Source: Candidatus Methanoperedens sp. | GTDB lineage: Archaea > Halobacteriota > Methanosarcinia > Methanosarcinales > Methanoperedenaceae | Direction of reading: 5' to 3' | Assembly (NCBI GenBank): GCA_026552955.1 | Contig: JAPMTS010000008.1 | Span: 1-53,534 of the forward strand | DNA length: 53,534 bases | Shown here: positions 1-8,036 of the stretch, piece after piece | How positions within the stretch are numbered: the first letter of the stretch is position 1 | How the letters are laid out: every line of letters starts with the position of its first letter | Notes under the pieces: generated by a model | The model's database searches: none | Told to the model about the DNA's origin: nothing | The model's input: only the letters and a program-made list of their open reading frames with translations | Made by a program: the position numbers and the translations under genes

Positions 1-2
1 GT

Positions 3-491
3 GAGATCACACTGCCACGGACAAATTTCAAGGTTCGACAGGTTATCTTCAAAGACCATGGTCGGCAAGTACCTACGTTCTTGGTTACAAATAATCGGGA
101 CGTCGAATTGGAAACTCTGGCTTTGCATTATGCAAATCGTTGGTTGATTGAAAATAAATTCTCTGAGCTTGTTGATTTCTTCAATCTCAATGCATTGAGT
201 TCTCCATTTATGATAAGAATCTATTTTGATGTGGTTCTGACCGTTATAGCGGATACACTATACAGGTTGCTTGCAAAGGATTTGAAGAGATTTGAGGATT
301 GTACACCAAAAACTATCTTTGCTGATTTCATCAACTGCAGATGTATTGGAGAAGTGGTTGGCGATGAGATCATTATCAAAATGAAGAAGAAGGCAACAAC
401 ACCTATTTTCAAGTCCAATGATGTTTTTCAGAAATCGTATCACATACCATGGTTAGGCAACAAGAGACTTCGCTTTGATTGGATATCATGA
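3..491 (+). CDS. DDE transposase, C-terminal part (cut by window edge)
   Basis: The frame is open from the first bases of the window and ends at a stop at 489-491, giving about 162 residues of the C-terminal part of an IS transposase. RWLIENKFSE fits the region around the last acidic residue (E) of a DDE/RNase H-like catalytic core, with the usual hydrophobic helix after it. The first two catalytic residues lie outside the window. A terminal repeat follows the stop at about 503-541. I could not fix the IS family; IS4-like is my best guess. The first possible internal start, a TTG at 81, is not the true start because the frame continues upstream. Confidence 0.75.
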   Translation, partial: EITLPRTNFKVRQVIFKDHGRQVPTFLVTNNRDVELETLALHYANRWLIENKFSELVDFFNLNALSSPFMIRIYFDVVLTVIADTLYRLLAKDLKRFEDCTPKTIFADFINCRCIGEVVGDEIIIKMKKKATTPIFKSNDVFQKSYHIPWLGNKRLRFDWIS

Positions 492-502
492 ATAGGGTTC
501 AA

Positions 503-541
503 TTATGGGACATAAACACTTGACGAAAATCGGTGTTTAAT
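503..541 (-). repeat. Right terminal inverted repeat of the left-hand IS
   Basis: Read on the minus strand, this begins with an 18-base stretch (524-541) identical to 53457-53474 on the plus strand. Further partial matches follow inside, including a shared CATAATT about 20 bases in. It lies 12 bases after the transposase stop. This fits the right end of the IS whose transposase occupies 3-491. The exact outer boundary and the target duplication cannot be fixed. Confidence 0.6.
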
Positions 542-870
542 AATTCTCTCAGCTTATCAGGAACGGTGAAAATCACATGCCTGTGAGGGACTTTTAAAAG
601 GATATGATGTATCCTATCGGCCCATTGGTTTGCTGCCTTTGTACCACAAGATGTACATAATCGGCATTTACAGGTGAAAGAACATATTTTTTCTTCCCAC
701 ATTCAGGACACTGATAGGTTTTATAGCCATTTTTCGGGGTTCTACATTTTTGTAGTCTTTCAACATTTTCGATTTCGATTGATCTTATTGAGTCTTTGTA
801 AAGTACTTTGTAGTCTTCCCAGACATTGCATGAGAAAAGTATTAGTGCAATGGTTATAGTAATTGTTGTT
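542..870 (-). pseudogene. IS91-like transposase relic, frameshifted and truncated
   Basis: Two minus-strand frames together give the N-terminal zinc-ribbon region of an IS91/IS801-type transposase. One frame carries TYQCPECGKKKYVL. The other continues from about 690 with CKCRLCTSCGTKAANQWAD, then VPHRHVIFTVPDKLRELL. The frame changes near 680-690. The protein is cut where the neighbouring IS terminal repeat begins (about 541), so the HUH/tyrosine catalytic part is absent. The most likely history is an older IS91-like element interrupted by the flanking IS. There is no functional product. Confidence 0.65.
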
Positions 871-984
871 GATGTCTTGGCTTTTATTTTTAGAGACACA
901 AACAAGAATGGAAGCCAAGAACATCAATTTTTCTAATAAAAATTCAACCGCAAGTTAGGGATATGTGTTTATAGTTTCCTATAC

Positions 985-1031
985 GTTAAAAAAATGTTAC
1001 TTTGACTTGTCCCAATCGCAGCAGAGCTGCG
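985..1031 (-). terminator. Possible terminator after the sulfate operon
   Basis: A perfect 6-bp stem with a 3-base loop (CGCAGC-AGA-GCTGCG, 1017-1031) lies 17 bases beyond the stop of the last operon gene. On the minus strand it is followed about 25 bases later by a run of T (985-991). Archaeal termination relies mainly on U-tracts, so the T-run may matter more than the hairpin. Confidence 0.35.
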
Positions 1032-1047
1032 GGGTATAACGATAAAA

Positions 1048-1269
1048 TTAATCCAGATATCCCAGAGCTCTTAACCTTTCCTTTACTTTGTGTTCGTCTT
1101 CTTCTGAAAATACTTCTTCAGGCTCTTCTTCACCAGTTTCTTTAACAACTTCTTCTAATACAAATGTAGCATATTCATCTATGGAATTGAATTCAGTTCC
1201 CTGTATGCGTTCCTTTATTTTCGTTATAAGTTCTTCTGGTACTTTAATAATCCCATATTTTTCACTCAT
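1048..1269 (-). CDS. Small ribbon-helix-helix-like protein with LGY tail
   Basis: A 73-residue protein. The N-terminal strand (KYGIIKVPEELITKIKERI) and two following helices fit a CopG/RHH fold, implying a DNA-binding dimer or an adaptor. An acidic linker (EEEPEEVFSEEDE) leads to the C-terminal tail VKERLRALGYLD. Almost the same tail ends the RHH protein at the head of the operon, and CysD in the same operon ends QKLRALGYM. It is the last gene, 4 bases after the phosphodiesterase. The RHH assignment rests on length and pattern. A role in autoregulation or in binding operon products is inference. Confidence 0.75.
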   Translation of the reverse strand: MSEKYGIIKVPEELITKIKERIQGTEFNSIDEYATFVLEEVVKETGEEEPEEVFSEEDEHKVKERLRALGYLD

Positions 1270-1273
1270 AATT

Positions 1274-1984
1274 TCACACCTGTATTTCTTTGATCAATCC
1301 CGCAAAATCAGTTATCCTGGGATTTTCAAGTTCATTAAAATCTGTACTCCAGAAACCATAGCCCGAATGATCCCCGAACATACCAAGCTTTTCCATCCCA
1401 TGATCTGATAGCACGATATAAGTATCCTTGATGCTGCCTGCGATCTCATCCAGATCCCGGTATATCATCTTCATCATCGTCCTGTTGCCGAAATTCAGAT
1501 GCCCGACGACGTCAGCCACGCTAAAATAGCCGAGAAGAAGATCATGATCGTCATTCAGGGCAGCACTGAATTCCTGTTTTATTCTTCTATGATGCTCGAA
1601 AGCAAGGTTATTGTATGCCTTTCTGATTTTATCTTTTTCCTCATCAGTTTTTGCGTCAAAATAATTCTTAAGAAGCACACGTTCCTGCTCATGATGCTCC
1701 TTGACGTAGTTAAATCCCGGCAGGTCAATTATTCTTGGGTTCTTGAACCCATTGAAGAAAGTATCTTTCAGTTCTATTTTAGTGTTCCACATCTCCTTAT
1801 CGCCCTTAGCAAGTATTTCCCTTTCCATATTCTTACCTGTCATAAAGGAGCTCCAGAGCACCATCGTCCTTGGCTCTGAGAACTCAGAAATGTCTGTCTT
1901 ACCATAATACTCCTGCTTGAGATTATTGCAGTCGAACTTTTCCACCAGGCTATATTCCAGGGCATCGATCGCAAGGATTATCAT
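1274..1984 (-). CDS. Alkaline phosphatase superfamily phosphodiesterase / nucleotide pyrophosphatase
   Basis: A 236-residue cytoplasmic protein without a signal peptide. Metal-ligand motifs of the type I phosphodiesterase/nucleotide pyrophosphatase family are visible: AIDAL at the N-terminus (first Asp), RTMVLWSSFMTG (nucleophile Thr region), DVVGHLN (Asp/His), LSDHGM (Asp-His) and GDHSGYGFW (His). It is short for the family and lacks a C-terminal extension. Its ATG overlaps the cysN stop by one base (TAATG), so the two are translationally coupled. The context suggests action on APS, PAP or pyrophosphate products of sulfate activation, but the substrate is not known from sequence. Confidence 0.8.
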   Translation of the reverse strand: MIILAIDALEYSLVEKFDCNNLKQEYYGKTDISEFSEPRTMVLWSSFMTGKNMEREILAKGDKEMWNTKIELKDTFFNGFKNPRIIDLPGFNYVKEHHEQERVLLKNYFDAKTDEEKDKIRKAYNNLAFEHHRRIKQEFSAALNDDHDLLLGYFSVADVVGHLNFGNRTMMKMIYRDLDEIAGSIKDTYIVLSDHGMEKLGMFGDHSGYGFWSTDFNELENPRITDFAGLIKEIQV

Positions 1985-3213
1985 TATTCCAGCTCCGTGA
2001 TTATCCCGCCTGCACAGGTATCCTCTCTTCCAAGTACGAACCTTCCAAGTTCTTCCATCGTATTAAAGTTCTCCACAACAACAGGTTTGTCTGTCCTGAT
2101 AACAATATTTGCAACTTCCCTGTTTTTTATCTCACTTGCATCCTCTGCGATCAATGCAAGTGTTGAAGAGTTGATGACCTTGTTGATCTTCTCGATCGCG
2201 CAATTTACTTCCTGAGTTGCACATCGAAACCTAAGGCTTTCGCCCTTTTTGAATGGGATCCTGTCCATCCAGAACACATTGGCTTTTATCCTGTTCGTTA
2301 TAGCCGGGAGGTCGCTGCTATTCACAATGACATTCCCCCTGTCGATAAAGAGTTTGTCCTCGGTGGTAATGCCGATACTCTTTCCAGATTCGGCTTCAGT
2401 GACATTTTTAAGATATTCTTCAACACTCTTTACCCGTGTCTCCTCCCCGGAAGGCAGTACCTTGATCCTATCACCTTTTCTTATAATACCGCTTTCAACC
2501 CGTCCTGCGATTATACGCTTATCAAAGCTATACACATCCTGGACAACATAGCGCAGAGGTTTTTCATTTGCGTTCTCTTTTGTCTTGAATGTATCCAGCG
2601 CCTCCAGGAGAGTCAATCCCTGGTACCAATTCATATTTCCTGATTTATTGGCTATAAAGTCTCCATTTTTTGCCGATATAGGTATCACGTAGGATGGCTT
2701 GATCTTAATGTTGGACAAGAAATTAAAAAGGTCTTTCTTCACGGTCTCAAACCTTTTCTGGTCATAATCTACAATATCCATTTTGTTGATGACCACGATG
2801 ACCTGGGACAAACCAAGCATTCTGAGAATATATGAATGCCTCTTTGTCTGCTCTTTTACCCCTTCTTGTGCGTCAACTATGAGCACGGCAGCCTCAGCCT
2901 GTGATGCGCCGCTTATCATGTTCTTCACGAACTCGACATGACCTGGTGCGTCAATGATCACGTAATCCCTCTTCTTGGTGGTGAAAAAAGTCTGCGCGGT
3001 ATCGATGGTAATACCCTGGTCACGTTCTTCCTCAAGATGGTCCATGATGTAGCCGAACTCGATATCCTTGCCCAGGCTTTCGCAGAGCTGTTTTATCTCC
3101 TCAATTTTCCCTTCAGGAAGTGAATTAGTATCATACAACAACCGACCTATCAAAGTGCTCTTACCGTGATCAACATGTCCCACGATCACGAATTTTAAGT
3201 TTTCATTATTCAT
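1984..3213 (-). CDS. cysN: Sulfate adenylyltransferase subunit 1 (GTPase)
   Basis: A 409-residue GTPase of the CysN/EF-Tu class. The G motifs are clear: GHVDHGKST (G1, about residue 12), DAPGHVEF (G3), NKMD (G4) and PISAK (G5), followed by two beta-barrel domains. CysN uses GTP hydrolysis to drive CysD, which makes adenosine 5'-phosphosulfate and pyrophosphate from ATP and sulfate. There is no fused APS kinase domain, so this is a plain CysN rather than a NodQ/CysNC type. It lies 14 bases after tauE and overlaps the phosphodiesterase by one base. CysD in the same operon confirms the assignment over EF-1alpha. Confidence 0.93.
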   Translation of the reverse strand: MNNENLKFVIVGHVDHGKSTLIGRLLYDTNSLPEGKIEEIKQLCESLGKDIEFGYIMDHLEEERDQGITIDTAQTFFTTKKRDYVIIDAPGHVEFVKNMISGASQAEAAVLIVDAQEGVKEQTKRHSYILRMLGLSQVIVVINKMDIVDYDQKRFETVKKDLFNFLSNIKIKPSYVIPISAKNGDFIANKSGNMNWYQGLTLLEALDTFKTKENANEKPLRYVVQDVYSFDKRIIAGRVESGIIRKGDRIKVLPSGEETRVKSVEEYLKNVTEAESGKSIGITTEDKLFIDRGNVIVNSSDLPAITNRIKANVFWMDRIPFKKGESLRFRCATQEVNCAIEKINKVINSSTLALIAEDASEIKNREVANIVIRTDKPVVVENFNTMEELGRFVLGREDTCAGGIITELE

Positions 3214-3227
3214 ATTTTTTCCTTTTT

Positions 3228-4046
3228 TTAATTGAATAGTTTATAAAGCGAAAATAATCCGAGCAATGTTGTCGCTACACCTATTATCAATGTAAATTGC
3301 TTTACAGGCATTCTCTTCACGGTATAAACGGACAGCGGTACGGAGATAACGGAACCTGCAACAAGATAAGGGGCAAGAAACCAATCAACATTCATGCCGA
3401 CGATAAAGTATGTTATAACGCCGAAAAAACATGTAGAGCCTTCAGCCAGCGCAGTTATAGCTATCGAATTCTTTGTTTCAACGCCGGACAATATCTGGCC
3501 GGAGACTATAAGAGGGCCGTATCCCCCACCTGAAATCCCTTTGTTAAAGGATGCAAGGACGCCCAATCCTATGATCTTCTTCCATGAGAATACATTCCTG
3601 ATCTTATGCCTGGCGACTATGATAATTCCCATTGTAACAACAATTAAGCTAATATAGAATTTGAGATAGAATATTGGTAATGCTAATGCGATCAAAACCG
3701 CAATAAATACCCCGACTAAGCTGGACAGGACAAGTACCATCGCAACCTTAGAGGATTTTGATCTGGGAAGATAACCCAATTTTCCAAGCCTTTTGACGAT
3801 ATTGTGCTCGGTATCGTTGTTGAAGTCGAAAGAGACGTTGCCTGCTCCCTGATGCAGCCTTGCAGCGAATATTCCACAAATAAACTGAGAGAGTAAAATA
3901 GAAGGAACTATCTGCATGGGCGAGAAACCTATTAAGAGGAGTAATGGTGTCAGAGTTGTGCCGTACCCCATTCCGATGGTTGCATCCATGTATTCCGCTA
4001 ATAGTGATAAAAAAAAGATACCTATAAAAATCGATTCAATAGCCAT
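3228..4046 (-). CDS. TauE/SafE-family sulfite/sulfonate permease
   Basis: A 272-residue integral membrane protein with about seven or eight hydrophobic segments. The N-terminal [21 protein letters not shown] and the later [20 protein letters not shown] are the two inverted half-repeat signatures of the TauE/SafE (DUF81) family. Members export sulfite or sulfonates or import sulfur compounds. Lying between cysD and cysN (12- and 14-base gaps), it most likely moves sulfate or sulfite across the membrane. The direction cannot be told from sequence. Confidence 0.88.
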   Translation of the reverse strand: MAIESIFIGIFFLSLLAEYMDATIGMGYGTTLTPLLLLIGFSPMQIVPSILLSQFICGIFAARLHQGAGNVSFDFNNDTEHNIVKRLGKLGYLPRSKSSKVAMVLVLSSLVGVFIAVLIALALPIFYLKFYISLIVVTMGIIIVARHKIRNVFSWKKIIGLGVLASFNKGISGGGYGPLIVSGQILSGVETKNSIAITALAEGSTCFFGVITYFIVGMNVDWFLAPYLVAGSVISVPLSVYTVKRMPVKQFTLIIGVATTLLGLFSLYKLFN

Positions 4047-4058
4047 ATAATGTCCCTT

Positions 4059-4862
4059 TTACATATAACCCAGGGCTCGTAATTTCTGCATCATATATGC
4101 CCTCTCCTTATCCTGTGCCCTCCCGCTGCGCTCTGCTATATTTGTGGTCTTTAGTTCCTCCACGATTTTGTCAATTGTATCAGCTTCTGAATCAACCGGA
4201 TTGCAACATGGTTCACAGCCTATGCTGCGGTATCTCTTTCTATTCTTTGCGAAGTACAGACTGACTATAGGGATATTCTCCCTCTGAATGTACATCCAGA
4301 TATCAAGTTCAGTCCAATGCAGCAACGGATGTACACGAATGTGCTGTTCTCCGTGTTGTTGGTTCTTAAATTGGTCCCATAACTCTGGAGGCTGATCCTT
4401 GTAATCCCACTCGAATTGCTTGTTTCTTGGAGAGAAGTAACGTTCTTTAGCGCGTATGCCGTGTTCGTCCCTTCTTATCCCTAAAAGCAGGGCCTTGTAT
4501 CGATATTTGTCTATGGTCTGCTTCAAAGCATCGGTCTTCAGTTGCCCACAACATGATAGTTTATCACCTTCCTTGGGTCCCATCCCGGCTTTTATGGACC
4601 CATCATTAGTTCCCACTACAAGTTTCATGCACCATTTTTTTGACCATTCATCTCTGAATTCGTATATCTCTTTGAACTTGTAGCCTGTATCTATATGCAA
4701 TGCATGGAACGGGATATTGCCATAAAACGCCTTCCTTACAAGCCACATCAATGTTGTGGAATCTTTTCCGATACTCCAGAGGACTGCGATATCCTTGAAC
4801 TGCTTGTAAGCCTCACGTATTATATAGACGCTTTGGCTTTCCAATTTATCTAAATGATCCAT
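4059..4862 (-). CDS. cysD: Sulfate adenylyltransferase subunit 2
   Basis: A 267-residue ATP-pyrophosphatase (PP-loop) protein. SIGKDSTTL near residue 31 is the PP-loop. LLLGIRRDEHGIRAKERYFSPR, HPLLHWTELDIWMYI and the C-terminal SEADTIDKIVEELKTTNIAERSGR are typical of CysD and separate it from PAPS reductase. It adenylylates sulfate when partnered with CysN. Family members usually end in a short basic tail with GYF; here the end is MMQKLRALGYM, matching the tails of the two RHH proteins in this operon. It starts 14 bases after the first RHH gene. Confidence 0.93.
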   Translation of the reverse strand: MDHLDKLESQSVYIIREAYKQFKDIAVLWSIGKDSTTLMWLVRKAFYGNIPFHALHIDTGYKFKEIYEFRDEWSKKWCMKLVVGTNDGSIKAGMGPKEGDKLSCCGQLKTDALKQTIDKYRYKALLLGIRRDEHGIRAKERYFSPRNKQFEWDYKDQPPELWDQFKNQQHGEQHIRVHPLLHWTELDIWMYIQRENIPIVSLYFAKNRKRYRSIGCEPCCNPVDSEADTIDKIVEELKTTNIAERSGRAQDKERAYMMQKLRALGYM

Positions 4863-4876
4863 TTCCTGTTTTCTCC

Positions 4877-5089
4877 TTATAAATAACCAAGTCTTTTCAG
4901 CCTTTCTTTAATTATCTGAACTTCCTTTTCCGTAAGTCGGTCATCTTCTATTATCTTCCCGGTTGAAGCAAGTGTCCTCAAAACGAAAACAATAAATTCC
5001 GTGGTACTTGAAAAACCTGTTCCTTCAATCATTTTGTGCAGTGTTTCGTATAATTCTCGTGGAATCTTGATGGTCACTTTGTCAGGCAT
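4877..5089 (-). CDS. Ribbon-helix-helix protein heading the sulfate operon, LGY tail
   Basis: A 70-residue protein. KVTIKIPRELYETLHKMIEGTGFSSTTEFIVFVLRTLAS is a good RHH (CopG/Arc-like) pattern: a beta-strand followed by two helices with the GFSS turn. The tail is EVQIIKERLKRLGYL, close to the tail of the operon's last gene and of CysD. As first gene of the operon it may be a local repressor. It is paralogous in architecture to 1048-1269 but diverged in sequence. Confidence 0.8.
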   Translation of the reverse strand: MPDKVTIKIPRELYETLHKMIEGTGFSSTTEFIVFVLRTLASTGKIIEDDRLTEKEVQIIKERLKRLGYL

Positions 5090-5119
5090 AACACTCTAAT
5101 TGTAGTATGATTTGAGTGT

Positions 5120-5130
5120 AGATAAAAGTT
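5120..5130 (-). promoter_or_regulatory. TATA-like element upstream of the sulfate operon
   Basis: On the minus strand an AACTTTTATCT-type A/T box lies about 30-40 bases upstream of the start of the first RHH gene. This is a plausible archaeal TATA box giving a very short leader. It is found only by position and composition. Confidence 0.3.
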
Positions 5131-5181
5131 TCTACTTCTTCATCATCTAAATGTTTTCTTCTAATTCAAAGAAAGTGCCAT

Positions 5182-5753
5182 ACTTTTAGATCCTGGATAA
5201 TATCATAATACTGAATTATTGCCTCCGGTTTTGGGATCGGGCAGTGAGCCATCAGATGACCTGACAGCCAATTCGTCTGTTAACCCTTCCCCATCGAAAT
5301 GGATTCAAGGATCACGAACATATAGGAAACGCCTGCATCAAACTCAGGCTTCCCATCATAGTCCAGAACGAACGCAGCCTCATCACTATTGCCGGATGGC
5401 CTTTTTGAAAGTGAATTATTTCCGGGATCGTAATGGTATCTTCCCTGGGGCATCGCGATAGAGATATTTCTTTGATCTGTTACGGGAGCACGTCCTGCTG
5501 CCCACAGGACGTTGCTTAACCACTGGTCCGGGGCTTTTCCCCTGTATCCTTCATGGTATGATACCCTGCTGTTCAGGGAAAGTTCGACAGAATTGCCTGC
5601 GATATTTTGTTCGCTTAATAATCTTCCTGCGGATTGGTTTTCGTAAATAGGATTTTGATTAGCTTTTTTCTGCTGGAAAAGGGTAAAGGATAATATTGCG
5701 ATAGCCACTGTAAGGATGATCACAACAACAATGATTTCGTTATATCGGGACAT
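5182..5753 (-). pseudogene. SagB/nitroreductase-like gene, relic A (5' half)
   Basis: It begins with ATG and MSRYNEII plus a hydrophobic anchor (about residues 8-28). RLLSEQN, SLNSRVSYHEGYRGK, LSNVLWAAGRAP and MPQGRYHYDP follow, the first nitroreductase-like half. After SMGKG the frame stops at 5280. Beyond it, a frameshifted stretch down to about 5182 still matches the copy at 11.5-12.7 kb. About 75 bases are missing at the junction, and the match ends where that copy reads IRDLK. The C-terminal half is therefore absent. It is the first of a family of relics on this strand. Confidence 0.75.
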
Positions 5754-5776
5754 ATGGATTTACTCAATGAAACAAT

Positions 5777-5822
5777 GCATTTAATCTGCGTTTATCAGCG
5801 TTCATCCGCGGTTCCTTTTCTT
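5777..5822 (-). other. Dispersed NADKRR-type sequence
   Basis: Read on the minus strand, this gives EPRMNADKRRLN. It resembles a short sequence (GAACGCTGATAAACGCAGAT) that I remember as widespread in bacterial and archaeal genomes, often next to GxxExxY-protein genes. No second copy lies in this window. The 86-codon frame running through it (5764-6024) has mixed content and overlaps the RelE relic, so I do not call it a gene. Confidence 0.25.
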
Positions 5823-5923
5823 CAGACTCCATTTTTTCATCGAAAAGATAGCAAAGGGAACAAATGTGGAGTGCCGTTTTATATTGCATTACTCTGACTG
5901 ATCTGAAAAGAACTGTTTTATAA

Positions 5924-6013
5924 TTATCTATCTGTAAGCTTCGTCGTGGTGAGTGAAGTCGCAAGTTTCCTAAGCTTTTTGGCCACCCTGTCTTTGATTT
6001 CATATTCATACAT
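5924..6013 (-). pseudogene. RelE/ParE-type toxin stub
   Basis: It starts at an ATG directly after the antitoxin stop (TAGATG) and reads MYEYEIKDRVAKKLRKLA, the usual N-terminus of archaeal RelE toxins. A stop comes after 29 residues instead of about 85. No continuation was recognised downstream, so the toxin is truncated and surely inactive. Confidence 0.6.
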
Positions 6014-6223
6014 CTATTCTGCAAGCCCCTTCAAATAAGATTCAAGCTCTACAATGTTTTTGAATGTCTTTCCTTTTTCTTTTTCAGTTTTTTCGATTTC
6101 TATTACGAATTCCTTGCGAATCATATCTTCTGAAGGGTAAAGTTCCTCATTTAATGCATCGATAATCCGCAGGACTATCTTTGATGAAATCCGTGATTCA
6201 ATTTTTGGAACCAGTCTTTCCAA
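6014..6223 (-). CDS. RelB-type antitoxin (partner truncated)
   Basis: A 69-residue charged protein. KIESRISSKIVLRIIDALNEELYPSEDMIRKEFVIEI is followed by a lysine/glutamate-rich helix. Size and position just before a RelE-like start codon support an antitoxin role. The pairing is the main evidence, since the sequence itself is not distinctive. With the toxin reduced to a stub this is an orphan. Confidence 0.55.
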   Translation of the reverse strand: MERLVPKIESRISSKIVLRIIDALNEELYPSEDMIRKEFVIEIEKTEKEKGKTFKNIVELESYLKGLAE

Positions 6224-6260
6224 ATTAGATATTAAATATAAATAGCTGCTGTATAATTTG

Positions 6261-6638
6261 TTATGATTCTTGAAATATTGTTTTTCTTATAAAATCCATG
6301 AACTTTTTCATCTGCATTTCAAGCATTAGAGGAAGATCACTTTCCATCACAGTTTGTTCATTTTTATTGTGAAAATGATGGGGGAATGTAGAAACATAAG
6401 ACCACGCCTTATGGGGCGCATTATCATATCGATATATGGTTCCATCAATTTCAAGCCTGTCCCAATGGTAGGAATATTTCCCATTAATTGAAATCCAAAT
6501 ATCAGCAAAACTTCCATCTATGAGTTCTATCCTCAATTTTACTGGCTCACCCGAAGGAAGCTCAAAAATCCTGGTATCAACCACAACCTCCTTAAAATCC
6601 CTAGCGATCGATTCAAGAAGGAGGTATGTTTTTAACAT
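6261..6638 (-). CDS. TumE-like (DUF6516) toxin
   Basis: A 125-residue protein with the family core VKLRIELIDGSFADIWIS, YSYHWDRL, YRYDNAPH and STFPHHFHNK. The Trp/His-rich centre is typical of DUF6516/TumE-family toxins of type II TA modules. Its start overlaps the preceding small gene by 26 bases, as expected for a TA pair. It appears intact in length. Confidence 0.7.
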   Translation of the reverse strand: MLKTYLLLESIARDFKEVVVDTRIFELPSGEPVKLRIELIDGSFADIWISINGKYSYHWDRLEIDGTIYRYDNAPHKAWSYVSTFPHHFHNKNEQTVMESDLPLMLEMQMKKFMDFIRKTIFQES

Positions 6639-6918
6639 TCAAGAGTTCCTTTTTGAATTTATTTATTGAATATTCGAGATTTTCCAGAATGATCATATCC
6701 TCCCACCCGGGATGTTCCGGTATCTTGCCTTCTTCTAACCCTTTTTCAAATTCCTCAAAGGAAGATACTTTATATCGGGACATTATTTCCAGGCGATCTT
6801 TCATAATAGCTTTTATTTTGGATTTTATATATTCAATAATCCCTTCTCGAATAAGGACATCTTCATTTATTCCAAGATCATTTGATAAATGCTTAATAGC
6901 TTCAATAGTACTGGACAG
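6613..6918 (-). CDS. Antitoxin partner of the TumE-like toxin (non-ATG start likely)
   Basis: The first ATG in frame (6804) gives only 63 residues, but the frame is open upstream. There it reads STIEAIKHLSNDLGINEDV and LIREGIIEYIKSKIKAIM, a RHH-like region these antitoxins normally carry. A GGAGGA ribosome-binding site at 6930-6925 points to a start near CTG 6918-6916, because no ATG/GTG/TTG lies there. The C-terminal VSSFEEFEKGLEEGKIPEHPGWEDMI is characteristic of this antitoxin type. The start is therefore either unusual or mutated. Confidence 0.55.
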   Translation of the reverse strand: MSSTIEAIKHLSNDLGINEDVLIREGIIEYIKSKIKAIMKDRLEIMSRYKVSSFEEFEKGLEEGKIPEHPGWEDMIILENLEYSINKFKKELLNVKNIPPS

Positions 6919-7030
6919 GAAAATTCCTCCATGAATATAATAATGAAAATCTAGTTTACTTTCTATTTAAGGTTAATGTTTCATATATTTGTCATCCACG
7001 AACCCTCAAAGATTATTTTAATATTTCTGC

Positions 7031-7150
7031 TCACTTTTTTAAAACTACCTTCAGATCACGCTTTGCAAGCTCAAGCGAAGCGTTCACTTTTTTCGGGTCA
7101 ACCGGCAGTTTTTTTATCATGCCAGTGTTTTCAAATTCCTTAATATCCAC
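7031..7150 (-). pseudogene. HEPN-family protein stub
   Basis: A GTG start at 7150-7148 gives VDIKEFENTGMIKKLPVDPK, then KVNASLELAKRDLKVVLKK and a stop. This matches the N-terminal helix of archaeal HEPN proteins, which normally run to about 130 residues. Only 39 codons remain. It is preceded by the orphan VapB gene, 34 bases away. Confidence 0.5.
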
Positions 7151-7184
7151 TCAAATCACCTATCATTACAAGCCTGAACATTCT

Positions 7185-7421
7185 TTATTTGGTACCCATT
7201 CTTTCTTTATGTATTTTCCAAACTCTATTTTTGATTATCTGAGCGATTTCCTCTGAATCCTCTTTTTTCAATGTGCTTTTTTCCAGAAGCAAATCAAGAG
7301 TTTTCAGATCTTCTATTCTCTTAATTATCGCTTTTTTTGCTATTTCACCCCACTTAATTTCAGAATGTTTTTTCATTTCTTCGCTAGTTTCATCAGGAAT
7401 AGTTAAAGTAATAGTTGCCAT
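7185..7421 (-). CDS. VapB-like RHH antitoxin, orphan
   Basis: A 78-residue protein. ATITLTIPDETSEEMKKHSEIKWGEIAKKAIIKRIEDL fits the RHH DNA-binding part of archaeal VapB antitoxins, with a charged C-terminal toxin-binding region. No PIN gene follows; the next bases hold only a HEPN stub, so the cognate toxin has been lost or moved. Confidence 0.6.
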   Translation of the reverse strand: MATITLTIPDETSEEMKKHSEIKWGEIAKKAIIKRIEDLKTLDLLLEKSTLKKEDSEEIAQIIKNRVWKIHKERMGTK

Positions 7422-7538
7422 TTTATATCACCAGCATATTTGTGATGTCACATATTTAATTTATTGCTCATTGATTACTATATGTGACAATACAAGAGCA
7501 GAAATTGGAATTTCAAGTGTTTTCAAGCTGCGACCCCA

Positions 7539-7606
7539 CCATAGTCCAGAAAGAACGCAGCCTCATCACTATTGCCCGATGACCTGTTTGAAAGTGAATT
7601 ATTTTC
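7539..7606 (-). pseudogene. SagB-like relic E (short internal fragment)
   Basis: About 65 bases closely match the segment of the other copies that encodes NSLSKRSSGNSDEAAFVLDYDG (for example 9900-9980). Flanks on both sides are unrelated. It is inserted between the vapB and HEPN/MNT genes in the same orientation as all other copies. Confidence 0.6.
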
Positions 7607-7613
7607 GATAGAT

Positions 7614-8036
7614 TTAGATCATGGTTTTCAGGAATTTTTCACATAATGACACTATTTTACTCACTTTTTGAAATATATCGCTTCCATATTCCTTGCTGAA
7701 GGCTTCACTCGCTGGAATTCCTTCTCTTTCATATCCATAAAAGGCCGGCCCACGTACTCTTGATAACTCGGTCAAAAGACTTCTTAAAAAAGGTACCTCT
7801 GATCTCAAATAATCAGGCAATTTCTTCTCGATATAAATTAATGAATCTCCCACATCATGTCCTTTTGGATATTCGATAGCCATGGATCTCAATAGCGCTT
7901 TTATAGCCATTTCTAGCGACTCCTGCGAGCGTCGGACACACATTGAATAATTTTTTTCAAATAACGCCATTTCAGCTTCTTTCAGACACCACTTTGCCCT
8001 GAAAAAATAATCCTTGACCATCTCATTTGTTCTCAA
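7614..8036 (-). CDS. HEPN domain protein (HEPN/MNT module)
   Basis: A 140-residue all-helical protein. It begins with VKDYFFRAKWCLKEAEMALFEKNYSMCVRRSQESLEMAIKALLR and continues to YPKGHDVGDSL, the usual HEPN core layout. In HEPN/MNT modules this is the RNase toxin, silenced by nucleotidylation by the MNT partner. It overlaps the MNT gene by 4 bases (ATGA). I do not see a perfect Rx4-6H motif, so RNase activity is uncertain. Confidence 0.75.
   Translation of the reverse strand: MRTNEMVKDYFFRAKWCLKEAEMALFEKNYSMCVRRSQESLEMAIKALLRSMAIEYPKGHDVGDSLIYIEKKLPDYLRSEVPFLRSLLTELSRVRGPAFYGYEREGIPASEAFSKEYGSDIFQKVSKIVSLCEKFLKTMI

Noticed and set aside
1017-1040. GCAGCAGAGCTGCGGGG considered as part of a tRNA
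   Set aside because: No acceptor stem, anticodon loop or T-loop consensus fits around it.
5764-6024. 86-codon frame ending in NADKRRLNALFH
   Set aside because: It overlaps the RelE stub in another frame and contains a dispersed non-coding sequence.
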